Shown here: one piece after another, positions 33,327 through 41,337 of the stretch | Layout: every line of letters begins with the position of its first letter | Numbering within the stretch: position 1 is the first letter of the stretch | Origin: an uncultured Clostridiaceae bacterium | GTDB taxonomy: Bacteria > Bacillota > Clostridia > Lachnospirales > Lachnospiraceae | Assembly (NCBI GenBank): GCA_902477765.1 | Contig: CABSIM010000008.1 | Coordinates: 9,339 to 73,338 of the forward strand | Direction of reading: 5' to 3' | DNA: 64,000 nucleotides | Program-made: the position numbers and the translations under genes | The notes under the pieces: generated by a model | What the model was told of the DNA's origin: nothing | Database searches by the model: none | What the model saw: the letters and a program-made list of their open reading frames with translations, nothing else

Positions 33327-33363
33327 AAAACACAGCAAGCTGCAGGCAAAGGAAGACAGAACC

Positions 33364-33927
33364 ATGGGAACCTGGAAAACAAGGGGACTGAGGGGATCCA
33401 CACTGGAAGAATTCATCAACCGGACCAATGAAAGCTACCGGGAAAAAAAACTGGCACTGATCCAGAAGATTCCGACCCCCATTACCCCCATTGAAATTGA
33501 TAAAAAAAGCCGACACATTACCCTGGCATATTTTGATATGAAAAGTACAGTGGATTATATCGGAGCCGTGCAGGGAATTCCTGTATGTTTTGATGCCAAG
33601 GAATGTGCGGTCCGGACTTTTCCGCTGCAGAACATTCATCCCCATCAGATGGCTTTTATGGAAGAATTTGAACGGCAGGGCGGAGTGGCATTTGTAATCC
33701 TTTCTTTTACCGCGGAAGATGAAATCTATTATGTCCCCTATGATGTGATCCGGGAGTTCTGGGACCGTATGGAAAACGGAGGCAGAAAAAGCTTTACCTA
33801 TGAGGAAGTCGTTTCCAGAGCCTGGAAGATCCGGAGCCATAAGGATATGCTGGTTCACTATCTGGAGCAGCTCCAGATGGATCTGGACCGGAAAGAAATG
33901 AAGGAGGAGGGCGGACAGAATGTATGA
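33364..33927 (+). CDS. recU: Holliday junction resolvase RecU
   Basis: Gram-positive resolvase (187 aa) with GLRGSTLEEFINRTNESY near the N terminus and the nuclease core YIGAVQGIPVCFDAKEC (D, E and K ligands). It resolves recombination intermediates and helps chromosome segregation. Here it overlaps hflK by eight nt, so it heads a recU-hflKC unit and does not neighbour a penicillin-binding protein gene as in Bacillus. Confidence 0.94.
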   Translation: MGTWKTRGLRGSTLEEFINRTNESYREKKLALIQKIPTPITPIEIDKKSRHITLAYFDMKSTVDYIGAVQGIPVCFDAKECAVRTFPLQNIHPHQMAFMEEFERQGGVAFVILSFTAEDEIYYVPYDVIREFWDRMENGGRKSFTYEEVVSRAWKIRSHKDMLVHYLEQLQMDLDRKEMKEEGGQNV

Positions 33928-35116
33928 GCTGATTGTCTGGCTTGTGGTGGTTGCATTTGTGGTGCTGTCAGCAATGAAAAAAAACGGCACTCTGGACAGA
34001 ATCACGAAAGATCTGGAGAGAAAGCAAAAGAAAAACAGAAAAAAAGACGATGACAATGTGGTGTTTGAGCAGAGTGCGGATCACGATGCGCAGGCAGACC
34101 CATGGAAGAAAAACCGGGTCTTCCGGCTTCCAGGTAAACTGCGGGTGGCTGCAGGCGCCGGAATCTGCATTGCTGCCGTGGTTTTTACAGGGCTTCAGTC
34201 CTATTATACGCTGACAGAACAGGAAATGGCAGTGGTCACCACCTTCGGAAGTCCTGCCGTGGAGGAAACTTCCGGCCTGCATTTCAAACTTCCGTTTATA
34301 CAGAAGGTGACAAAAGTCTCCAAAGCCATTGTGGGCATGCAGATCGGCTATACCACAGATCCCCAGGTGGATCCCATGGCCAGTCCTGAAAATCCGGTGA
34401 ATCTGGAAAATGAAAGCCTGATGATCACCAAGGATTTCAATCTTACCAATGTGGATTTTTATATTGAATACATGGTGACAGATCCCATTCAGGCGGTGCG
34501 CCATCGAAGTGTTTATGAGGATATCATAAAAAATCTGGCCCAGAGTTATATCCGTGATACGGTGGGAATGTACAACGTGGACGATGTGATCACCACCGGA
34601 AAGACCCAGATCCAGGAACGGATCAAGGAACTCCTCACCAACCGTCTGGTGGAGGAAAATATCGGCTATGGCATTTATAATGTGTCCATTCAGGATTCCA
34701 ACATGCCGAGGGACGATGTCTCGGATGCATTCAAGGCAGTGGAGGATGCAAAGCAGGGAATGGAAACCGCCATCAACGAGGCAAAAAAATACCAGTCTGA
34801 AAACATTCCCAAGGCCAGGGCACAGGCGGATAAGGTCCTTCAGGAGGCTGAAGCCTATAAACAGGAGAGGATCAATGAGGCCAGCGGACAGGTGGCCAGA
34901 TTCGAAGATACATATGCAGAGTATGTGAAGTACCCGCTGATTACAAAAAAACGTATGTTTTATGAGACCATGGAGGAAGTTCTTCCGGATCTGAAAGTTA
35001 TCATCGACAGCGGGGACGGGGTTCAGAAAGTTCTTCCGCTGGAACCGTATATGATGAATCCGACGGCGGAGTCCGGAAGCGGACAGACGGACTCCTCTTC
35101 GGGAAACAGCCGGTAA
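33920..35116 (+). CDS. hflK: HflK-like SPFH-domain membrane protein
   Basis: Membrane-anchored band-7 protein (398 aa): charged N terminus, one helix at about residues 75-95, then the SPFH domain (LTEQEMAVVTTFGSP, LTNVDFYIEYMVTDPIQAV) and coiled coil. With HflC it likely forms the complex that surrounds the FtsH protease. There is a second hydrophobic segment at the extreme N terminus (LIVWLVVVAFVVLSA). Confidence 0.88.
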   Translation: MYELIVWLVVVAFVVLSAMKKNGTLDRITKDLERKQKKNRKKDDDNVVFEQSADHDAQADPWKKNRVFRLPGKLRVAAGAGICIAAVVFTGLQSYYTLTEQEMAVVTTFGSPAVEETSGLHFKLPFIQKVTKVSKAIVGMQIGYTTDPQVDPMASPENPVNLENESLMITKDFNLTNVDFYIEYMVTDPIQAVRHRSVYEDIIKNLAQSYIRDTVGMYNVDDVITTGKTQIQERIKELLTNRLVEENIGYGIYNVSIQDSNMPRDDVSDAFKAVEDAKQGMETAINEAKKYQSENIPKARAQADKVLQEAEAYKQERINEASGQVARFEDTYAEYVKYPLITKKRMFYETMEEVLPDLKVIIDSGDGVQKVLPLEPYMMNPTAESGSGQTDSSSGNSR

Positions 35117-35139
35117 ACAGAGAAGCAGGAGGAGAATCT

Positions 35140-36012
35140 ATGAAAAAGAAAAAAGTGTTTCTGGCTGCTGCTGCGGCAGTGATGTTCATTCTGCTGAATA
35201 TGAGTATGGTGAGCACGTACAACGATGAATATAAGCTGGTGCTTCAGTTTGGAAAAGTGGTACGGGTGATCGATACTCCGGGACTCAGCTTCAAGATCCC
35301 GTTCCTGCAGAGGACCCAGTCCATTCCCAACCATGAAATGATTTTTGATCTGGTGCCCAGCGAAGTCAATACCAGGGATAAAAAAGTCATGGTGACAGAC
35401 TCTTTCGCACTCTGGTCCGTGACGGATCCGCTGAAATATCTGTCCAGACTGGGGGCCAATAAATCCAATGCGGAGAGCAGAATCTCCGTGGTGGTATACA
35501 ATGCCGTAAAAAATGTGATTTCTTCCACGGACCAGGCAGATGTCATTTCCGGCCGTGACGGAAAACTGGCACAGATGATCACGGACCGGATCGGTGATTC
35601 CCTGGACAGTTACGGTGTTGAAGTCAGAAAAGTGGAAACCAAGCTTCTGGATCTTCCGGATTCCAATAAGGAGGCGGTATACCAGAGAATGATCTCCGAA
35701 CGCCAGAACATTGCGGCAGGGGATATCGCGGACGGAGAATATCAGTCCAGCGTCATTAAAAACTCCACGGACAAGGAGGTTTCCATGATTATTTCCGAGG
35801 CCAATGCCCAGGCGGAAAAGATCCGGGCAGAAGGCGAAGCCGAGTATATGAGAATTCTTTCCGGGGCGTACAACGACGAAGGAAAGGCAGATTATTATAA
35901 TTATATCAGAAGCCTGGACGCGCTGAAAGCCAGTCTGAAAGGCGGAAACAAGACCATTATCCTGGATGGGGATTCTGAACTTGCGAAGATTCTCCAGGGA
36001 AGCCTGAACTGA
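35140..36012 (+). CDS. hflC: HflC-like SPFH-domain membrane protein
   Basis: Partner of HflK (290 aa): short N-terminal anchor (KVFLAAAAAVMFILLNM), SPFH domain (DEYKLVLQFGKVVRV; DSFALWSVTDPLKYL) and Ala/Glu-rich helix with EANAQAEKIRAEGEAEY. AGGAGGAG precedes ATG 35140. It is 23 nt after hflK. Confidence 0.9.
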   Translation: MKKKKVFLAAAAAVMFILLNMSMVSTYNDEYKLVLQFGKVVRVIDTPGLSFKIPFLQRTQSIPNHEMIFDLVPSEVNTRDKKVMVTDSFALWSVTDPLKYLSRLGANKSNAESRISVVVYNAVKNVISSTDQADVISGRDGKLAQMITDRIGDSLDSYGVEVRKVETKLLDLPDSNKEAVYQRMISERQNIAAGDIADGEYQSSVIKNSTDKEVSMIISEANAQAEKIRAEGEAEYMRILSGAYNDEGKADYYNYIRSLDALKASLKGGNKTIILDGDSELAKILQGSLN

Positions 36013-36062
36013 AACAAAGGCTGCATCCGCAGTCTTTCAATAAAGAAAAAGGAGAGTGCATC

Positions 36063-37310
36063 ATGTCAAAAGTAGTGGATAATTTTCTGAAGTATGCGGC
36101 GTTTGATACCCAGTCTGCAGAGGGACAGGCAACCGTGCCCAGTACGGAAAAACAGTTCCGCCTGGCGGAGTTTCTGACCGAACAGCTGAAAGAGATCGGT
36201 GCGCAGGATGTATCCATGAGCGACCATGGATATGTATATGGAACCATTCCGGCAACGGTGGAGACCGATGGCCCTGTGGTAGGATTTCTGGCCCACATGG
36301 ACACATCACCGGACTGCTCAGGAGAGCATGTACATCCGCAGCTGATCAAGAATTATGACGGCGAGGACATTGTTCTCAATAAAAATCTGGGAATCCGCAT
36401 GAGCACGGCAGATTTTCCGTACCTGAAAAATTACAAGGGAAAAGATCTGATCACCACCGACGGAACCACTCTGCTGGGGGCTGATGACAAGGCCGGAATC
36501 GCCGAGATCATGACAATGGCCGAGACTCTGCTTTCCCATCCAGAAATTCCCCATGGAACCATCAAAGTGGCATTCACACCGGATGAGGAAGTGGGCCATG
36601 GCGTTGACTTCTTTGATGTTCCCGGATGGGGAGCGGATGTGGCCTATACCGTAGACGGCGGCGCATGGGGAGAAATGGAATATGAGACTTTCAATGCAGC
36701 AGCCATGAAGGTAACCGTTCACGGAAGAAACATCCATCCCGGCAGTGCAAAGAACAAGATGAAGAATTCCGTCCTGATTGCCATGGAATTCCAGTCTCTT
36801 CTTCCTGCGGCGGAAAGACCGGAGCATACCCAGATGTATGAAGGATTCTTCCATCTGAACCATATGGCAGGCAATGTGGAGGAGACGGAACTTCATTATA
36901 TTGTCAGGGATCATGACATGGAAAAATTCACCAGACGGAAGGAACTTGGAAAACAGATCGGGGCCTTCCTCAACGAAAAATACGGTGAGGGAACCGTAGA
37001 TGTGGAAATCACCGATACGTATTACAACATGGCAGAAAAAATCAGGCCTCATATGTATCTGATGGACATAGCCAGAGAGGCATTTGCGGAGCTGGGTGTG
37101 GAGCAGCCGGCAGTCAATCCCGTCCGCGGCGGTACAGACGGTTCCAGGCTTTCCTACATGGGACTTCCCTGCCCCAATCTCTGCACCGGCGGTCACAATT
37201 ACCATGGCAAATATGAATTCATCTGTGTGCAGTCCATGGAACTTACGGTGGAACTTCTTCTGAAGATCGCACAGAAATTCAAGGACGTGAAAAAAAATCA
37301 GGCCTTATAA
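36063..37310 (+). CDS. pepT: Peptidase T (tripeptide aminopeptidase)
   Basis: M20B metallopeptidase (415 aa) that removes N-terminal residues from tripeptides in the cytosol. Zinc ligands and catalytic residues in FLAHMDTSPD, LGADDKAGIAEIM and FTPDEEVGHG; C-terminal PVRGGTDGSRLSYMG. AAAGGAG precedes ATG 36063. It fits an amino-acid-fermenting lifestyle. Confidence 0.97.
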   Translation: MSKVVDNFLKYAAFDTQSAEGQATVPSTEKQFRLAEFLTEQLKEIGAQDVSMSDHGYVYGTIPATVETDGPVVGFLAHMDTSPDCSGEHVHPQLIKNYDGEDIVLNKNLGIRMSTADFPYLKNYKGKDLITTDGTTLLGADDKAGIAEIMTMAETLLSHPEIPHGTIKVAFTPDEEVGHGVDFFDVPGWGADVAYTVDGGAWGEMEYETFNAAAMKVTVHGRNIHPGSAKNKMKNSVLIAMEFQSLLPAAERPEHTQMYEGFFHLNHMAGNVEETELHYIVRDHDMEKFTRRKELGKQIGAFLNEKYGEGTVDVEITDTYYNMAEKIRPHMYLMDIAREAFAELGVEQPAVNPVRGGTDGSRLSYMGLPCPNLCTGGHNYHGKYEFICVQSMELTVELLLKIAQKFKDVKKNQAL

Positions 37311-37352
37311 TCCTGCTGCAGGAAAAAATCCCGGAAGCAGAATTCTCTGCAG

Positions 37353-37388
37353 GGTGCGGACGAAGACAATTCTTCCTCCGCACCTTTT
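37353..37388 (+). terminator. Intrinsic terminator after pepT
   Basis: GGTGCGGA (37353-37360) with TCCGCACC (37377-37384), inner GAAG/CTTC, then TTTT. It may also serve the small minus-strand gene that ends at 37394. Confidence 0.82.
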
Positions 37389-37393
37389 CTGAT

Positions 37394-37594
37394 TCAGATG
37401 GTTTCCTGATGTTTCTGCTGCTGGGAGACCGGATTTTCCCTGTGATCCGGGGGATATCCGTTGCCCTGAAGGTCTTCGGCCGGACTAGTCCGCGATATGT
37501 TTTTTCCGCTGTCCTGTCCTGTGGTTCCGCATTCATAGGCTCCGTCCGGAATGGTATGGACAGGGGAATTTTTTTCATGGAATCTGTTTTTCAT
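37394..37594 (-). CDS. Small hydrophilic protein (66 aa), possible gene
   Basis: On the minus strand a consensus AAAGGAGG stands eight nt before ATG (37594), and the frame of 66 codons ends just before the pepT terminator. The product is polar, without hydrophobic segments or known motifs (MKNRFHEKNSPVHTIPDGAY at the start, glutamine-rich end). The strong ribosome site and placement argue for a real gene; no homology is recognised. Confidence 0.45.
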   Translation of the reverse strand: MKNRFHEKNSPVHTIPDGAYECGTTGQDSGKNISRTSPAEDLQGNGYPPDHRENPVSQQQKHQETI

Positions 37595-37709
37595 GATGTC
37601 CTCCTTTCAGCCGTTCATATCGTCCGGCTTTTCTGAAACCCAGTATTCTCCGGAACAGAAGATTTTATGCGCGGCATGGATCCGCGGGAAAGGTTTTGCA
37701 AGAAAGGAC

Positions 37710-37738
37710 TTGCACTTTTTTCGAGGATTTGCCATAAT
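37710..37738 (+). promoter_or_regulatory. Promoter of the unknown gene at 37784
   Basis: TTGCAC (37710-37715), 17 bp, CATAAT (37733-37738), 46 nt before the start codon. Confidence 0.65.
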
Positions 37739-37783
37739 AGCAGTGGATACGTCAAACATGATACGGAAGAAAGGCAGATGTAT

Positions 37784-38146
37784 ATGGAATATTTGCTCTG
37801 TGTTCCCAATATGGAAAAGGTTTCCAGGGACACCTGTAATGCTGTCAATAACATTCTGGCCAGAATGTCAGAGAAATACAAAATAAATATCGTTCCGGAG
37901 CCCATACGGATCAAAAAGAAGAACTGTCCGGATTACTGCAAGAAGTTCCGCATATATAAGGAACTGCGGGAAGTGGGAGGAAATGCGGAGGCATACCTTC
38001 TTAAAGAAGAGGAGGACATGATCCTCAGCGTCTGCAAGACGCCGCAGGAAGAAGAACTGATGAAAAGCTGCACCTATGCCTACTGTTATCCGTCTCAGTG
38101 GGTGCTGAAGGCATTTAAAGACAGTGACAAGACAAAAAAACAGTAA
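37784..38146 (+). CDS. Conserved-looking small protein, unknown function
   Basis: Soluble protein of 120 aa: MEYLLCVPNMEKVSRDTCNA at the start, a basic middle (RIKKKNCPDYCKKF) with two cysteines, and a SVCKTPQEEELMKSC segment. Six cysteines in all may bind metal; this is only a suggestion. ATG 37784 has AAAGG nine nt upstream; ATG 37778 is possible but too close to the ribosome site. It is monocistronic, with its own promoter and a strong terminator. Confidence 0.72.
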   Translation: MEYLLCVPNMEKVSRDTCNAVNNILARMSEKYKINIVPEPIRIKKKNCPDYCKKFRIYKELREVGGNAEAYLLKEEEDMILSVCKTPQEEELMKSCTYAYCYPSQWVLKAFKDSDKTKKQ

Positions 38147-38193
38147 CAGGACAGAATGCGGTGCCGGTGCCTGGCAGACCGTCAGATATCCTG

Positions 38194-38240
38194 AAAAAAG
38201 GTGTTTTCAGGCCCTTACAGGGCCTGGAAACACCTTTTTT
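38194..38240. terminator. Bidirectional intrinsic terminator
   Basis: AAAAAAGGTGTTTTCAGGCC region (38194-38214) pairs over 21 positions with 38220-38240 (one G-T), giving T-runs on both strands. It serves the gene ending at 38146 and the convergent gene ending at 38258. Confidence 0.93.
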
Positions 38241-38257
38241 GCCATATGCCGGAATTT

Positions 38258-39154
38258 TTATGCGGATACTGCACGGGAGCCCTTCATGGCTCTTTCTGTG
38301 AGCTCCGTCACTTCCCGGAGAATGGAGAGATGGAGTGACAGCGGAAGATGATCCACCGTTTCCGTGGCCTCTTTGGTGCACCCATCCACACCTCCTGCAC
38401 AGACCACACGGTGAAGCATTTCCGCCTCTTCCTGTTCAGTGGGAAGAAGGTTTTTGCCGGTCATCAGGGAAAGCATGGAGGCGATTCCCCATCCCCACCA
38501 GTTGGATACCCCGCTGGCAAGCGCAAGCATGGCGCTTTCACGGGTACAGATGGAATCGCCGCAGGGCACATGATCCAGAATTTCCTGACGGAACGTTCCC
38601 ATGCCCATCTCGTTTCCGCCGTCTCCGATGGAGATGGTGACAGCTCCGTTTTTTTCCGCCTCTCTCAGGAAATAGGCAGAATCGGTGATCATGTCATCAA
38701 TAATTTCTCCCCGCATGTTATGGTAATGGCCGTCCAGGGCCTTTCCCGGCCGCTCCAGACTGATAAAATGTGTGGGCCGGAAAGCCTTCAGGAAGCTGCG
38801 GATGAAGTCTTCCGTGCCGGTCTCAGGAAGTACGAAGAGCCCGGCCTGAGGAGTGCGGTACTCCATGGCGGCTTTCAGAAGAGGATAGGAGACTGCATCG
38901 GTCACTACCACTACGGAACACCCGCACCGGAGAAGGGCAGATGCCAGATTGACAGTGCCGGACGGTCCGTCGGTTTCACCGGTAAAACGATCCTTTCCAA
39001 GACGTACCGGAAAGCCGGTGAGGAGCACTGCACGTTCGGCGCAGGCCAGTGTTTCCGCCGTTTCTCTCAGAGGAGCCGGCGGAAGGGACGCCAGGAGCCC
39101 CCTGCCGCCGAAATCCTGTCTCATGATGGTGTCCAGTTCCTGATAAAAGTTCAT
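38258..39154 (-). CDS. DUF4392 / glutamate-cyclase-like protein
   Basis: Protein of 298 aa with the D-glutamate cyclase (DUF4392) pattern: TGFPVRLGKDRFTGETDGP near the N terminus, SIGDGGNEMGMG (acidic active-site candidates) and a cysteine-containing CAGGVDGCTKEATETVD near the C terminus. The eukaryotic relative converts D-glutamate to 5-oxo-proline; bacterial roles are open. ATG 39154 has GGAGG 11 nt upstream; a possible 22-residue extension to 39220 would start without a good site and would run through an attenuator-like T-tract. Confidence 0.82.
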   Translation of the reverse strand: MNFYQELDTIMRQDFGGRGLLASLPPAPLRETAETLACAERAVLLTGFPVRLGKDRFTGETDGPSGTVNLASALLRCGCSVVVVTDAVSYPLLKAAMEYRTPQAGLFVLPETGTEDFIRSFLKAFRPTHFISLERPGKALDGHYHNMRGEIIDDMITDSAYFLREAEKNGAVTISIGDGGNEMGMGTFRQEILDHVPCGDSICTRESAMLALASGVSNWWGWGIASMLSLMTGKNLLPTEQEEAEMLHRVVCAGGVDGCTKEATETVDHLPLSLHLSILREVTELTERAMKGSRAVSA

Positions 39155-39187
39155 TTTCTTGTTTCCTCCGGTTTTCTTATGGGCAAT

Positions 39188-39239
39188 AAAAAAAGACCCA
39201 CGTATCCTATGGAGATTCATGGCTCTTATCTATGGTGGG
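39188..39239 (-). terminator. Possible attenuator in the leader of the DUF4392 gene
   Basis: On the minus strand CCCAC (39239-39235) can pair with GTGGG (39201-39197) around 33 nt, followed by TCTTTTTTT. Only 5 bp are firm, but the seven-T run 5' of the gene, inside a leader of about 135 nt, is suggestive. Confidence 0.3.
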
Positions 39240-39295
39240 AGCATCCGGGCAGGAGTCCCGATAAATAAAAGAATCTGATTGATTTTTCCATATGT

Positions 39296-39324
39296 ATCAT
39301 AATGAAAAAAAGGCGGTTTGTCAA
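39296..39324 (-). promoter_or_regulatory. Promoter of the DUF4392 gene
   Basis: Minus strand TTGACA (39324-39319), 17 bp, TATGAT (39301-39296). Start predicted near 39289, giving a leader of about 135 nt. Confidence 0.8.
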
Positions 39325-39335
39325 GCGGGAACCGG

Positions 39336-39364
39336 TGGAAAACCGCAGGAAATCCTGATATAAT
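39336..39364 (+). promoter_or_regulatory. Promoter of the DUF3870 gene
   Basis: TGGAAA (39336-39341), 17 bp, TATAAT (39359-39364). The -10 is perfect, the -35 weak. It is back to back with the DUF4392 promoter. Confidence 0.6.
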
Positions 39365-39391
39365 AAAGAAAATAAAAACCGGAGGACGATC

Positions 39392-39715
39392 ATGTACGGA
39401 AAGGATACGATCCTGGTGGTGGGCCAGGCAAAACCAAGCAGGGAGGACGCCATTTACAATCTTCACGGAGAATTTTACATCAGTCTTGTACTGGAGCGGG
39501 AGAGCGGAAAGATCCTGGATGTGGAGTGCAACACCATTCTCTCGGTCACCAGAAACTTTGTGGCTTCCATGTTCATCGGAAAAAGCATACGGACAGATCT
39601 GGAGGACCTGGAAAAAGAGATCCGTACCAGGTATTTTGCCCTGACTCAGAAACCGCTGATTGCCTGTATGAAAGATGCCCATAACCGGTATATGACCGTG
39701 ACCGGAAAAAAATGA
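39392..39715 (+). CDS. DUF3870 protein
   Basis: Small protein (107 aa) of the DUF3870 family: VVGQAKPSREDAIYNLHGEF, LDVECNTILSVTRNFV and YFALTQKPLIACMKDAHNRY. Function unknown; members are found in Clostridia near amino-acid metabolism genes. GGAGGA precedes ATG 39392. It is divergent from DUF4392 and convergent with the M20 gene. Confidence 0.85.
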   Translation: MYGKDTILVVGQAKPSREDAIYNLHGEFYISLVLERESGKILDVECNTILSVTRNFVASMFIGKSIRTDLEDLEKEIRTRYFALTQKPLIACMKDAHNRYMTVTGKK

Positions 39716-39808
39716 AAACGGCAGAAAACGGGAAATGGAAAGGATGTCAGGCGGACGGAAATACCGGAGGAAACAGAAGAGAGAAAGAGAAAACAGGACA
39801 GAACAGCA

Positions 39809-39845
39809 GCAGGGACAGACTCCGGAGTACCGGGTCTGTCCCTGC
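39809..39845. terminator. Hairpin between convergent genes
   Basis: GCAGGGACAGA (39809-39819) pairs with TCTGTCCCTGC (39835-39845). No T-run follows on either strand, so it is a weak terminator call. Confidence 0.4.
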
Positions 39846-39865
39846 TTGCGGATGTGAAAACACCG

Positions 39866-41188
39866 TTATTCTTTTCCCATGACATTGTAGATGATGGAGG
39901 CGAAAACGCTGATGCCCTTGTCCAGAGCTTTTTCATCCAGATCGAATTCCGTGGTGTGCTGGGCAGACGGCATGGAAGTCATGGTGCGCATATAGACAGC
40001 CTGACCGCCGTGGGACTGTACCCGATCCATCATGAAGCCGATATCCTCGCTGCCCCAGTTCCTGGAATTGTATTCGCTGCTGACTTTGTACTGGGGAAGA
40101 TGCGTCCGGATCATATCGCGGATCCGTTCCACAAAGGCAATGTCACTGGTCTGGGACGGAGCCTCGCCCACCACGGTGACGGTACAGGTGCAGCCGTTCA
40201 TCTGTGCGGCACCTTCACAGATGGCCCGGGCCCTGTCAGCCATATAGCGGTTGATCTCTGTGGTCTCTCCCCGGACCTCCATCTGCATGAAGGCGTGATC
40301 AGCCACAATGTTCCGTCCGCTGCCGGCCTGAAGAGTTCCCACATTGACACGGCTCATGCCTCCGCTGTGCCTTGGAATTCCGGCCAGTCCCACGGCAGCA
40401 TGGGCAGCAGCCTGAAGGGCGTCGCAGCCTTTTTCCGGGAAACCGCCGGCATGGGAAGCCCTGCCGAAAAATTCCACATCCAGCTTGGCCGTGGCCAGAG
40501 ATCCATATGTACCCGGGGTAATGTCTCCGTCGTCAATGGTATTGTCCGGGGCAATATGGGTGGCCGCAAAAAAGTCCACGTCATCCAGATGTCCGGCGGC
40601 GGTAATGCTCTTGGAACCTCTGGCACCTTCTTCTCCTGGCTGGAAGATGAGTTTTACGGTGCCGGAAAGATGGTCCCGGATCTCCGAAAGAACTTTGGCA
40701 GTGCCAAGTCCCATGGCGATATGGCTGTCATGACCGCATGCATGCATGCATCCGGGGTTCCTGGAAGCAAAGCCTTCCCTTGTGGGACGATGGGCGTCTG
40801 TGGGATTTTCCGTCATGGGCAGTGCATCAATGTCAAAACGCAGGGCAGCCACAGGGCCGTCCCCCATGCGGAGGATTCCGATGACGCCGGTGAAGCCTTC
40901 TTTCATATCTTCCGTGACATATTCCATGGGGGTGTCCTGGGTCCTGATCCGTTCATAGTGGGCATCCAGTTCTTCCTTCGAAGGAACCCCCATGCGGGAT
41001 GCCGCATCGCAGACGGCGCGGCCTGTCAGGACTTCATAGCCCAGGGAGTCCAGATAGGCGGCGATCACCGCGGATGTTCTCATTTCAAACCATCCGGTTT
41101 CCGGATACCGGTGGATATCCCTGCGGACAGCCACGGTTTCCTCATGCATTTCACGGGCCAGACGGTCAATGGTTTCATACATATCCAT
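39866..41188 (-). CDS. M20-family amidohydrolase (AbgA-like)
   Basis: Metal-dependent amidohydrolase (440 aa) of the M20D group, with MHACGHDSHIAMGLG, QPGEEGARGSKSI and RASHAGGFPEKGCDALQAAA. It resembles the aminobenzoyl-glutamate hydrolase A subunit; substrates may be N-acylated amino acids or peptides. AAAGGAG precedes ATG 41188 on the minus strand. It has its own promoter and diverges from the PfkB kinase. Confidence 0.9.
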   Translation of the reverse strand: MDMYETIDRLAREMHEETVAVRRDIHRYPETGWFEMRTSAVIAAYLDSLGYEVLTGRAVCDAASRMGVPSKEELDAHYERIRTQDTPMEYVTEDMKEGFTGVIGILRMGDGPVAALRFDIDALPMTENPTDAHRPTREGFASRNPGCMHACGHDSHIAMGLGTAKVLSEIRDHLSGTVKLIFQPGEEGARGSKSITAAGHLDDVDFFAATHIAPDNTIDDGDITPGTYGSLATAKLDVEFFGRASHAGGFPEKGCDALQAAAHAAVGLAGIPRHSGGMSRVNVGTLQAGSGRNIVADHAFMQMEVRGETTEINRYMADRARAICEGAAQMNGCTCTVTVVGEAPSQTSDIAFVERIRDMIRTHLPQYKVSSEYNSRNWGSEDIGFMMDRVQSHGGQAVYMRTMTSMPSAQHTTEFDLDEKALDKGISVFASIIYNVMGKE

Positions 41189-41229
41189 GTTTCATTCTCC
41201 TTTGCCGGTTTCATAAATCCATACCCTTT

Positions 41230-41258
41230 ATTTTAACACAGGAAGGCACGGAATACAA
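41230..41258 (-). promoter_or_regulatory. Promoter of the M20 amidohydrolase gene
   Basis: Minus strand TTGTAT (41258-41253), 17 bp, TAAAAT (41235-41230). Confidence 0.7.
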
Positions 41259-41266
41259 ATATAAGG

Positions 41267-41295
41267 TTGAAGCGCCGGAAAAATCCATGTATAAT
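41267..41295 (+). promoter_or_regulatory. Promoter of the PfkB kinase gene
   Basis: TTGAAG (41267-41272), 17 bp, TATAAT (41290-41295). It starts only eight bp from the -35 of the divergent M20 promoter, so the two may be coregulated. Confidence 0.7.
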
Positions 41296-41337
41296 AAGGT
41301 TGCCATGAAAAAGGAAAAACGGAAAGAGGAAATGCAT

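Noticed and set aside
37409..37636. Plus-strand open frame of 75 codons after pepT
   Set aside because: No ribosome site and begins just after the terminator; the opposite strand has the better candidate with AAAGGAGG.
39854..41236. 460-codon plus-strand open frame
   Set aside because: Antisense to the M20 amidohydrolase with its metal-site motifs; no family resemblance.
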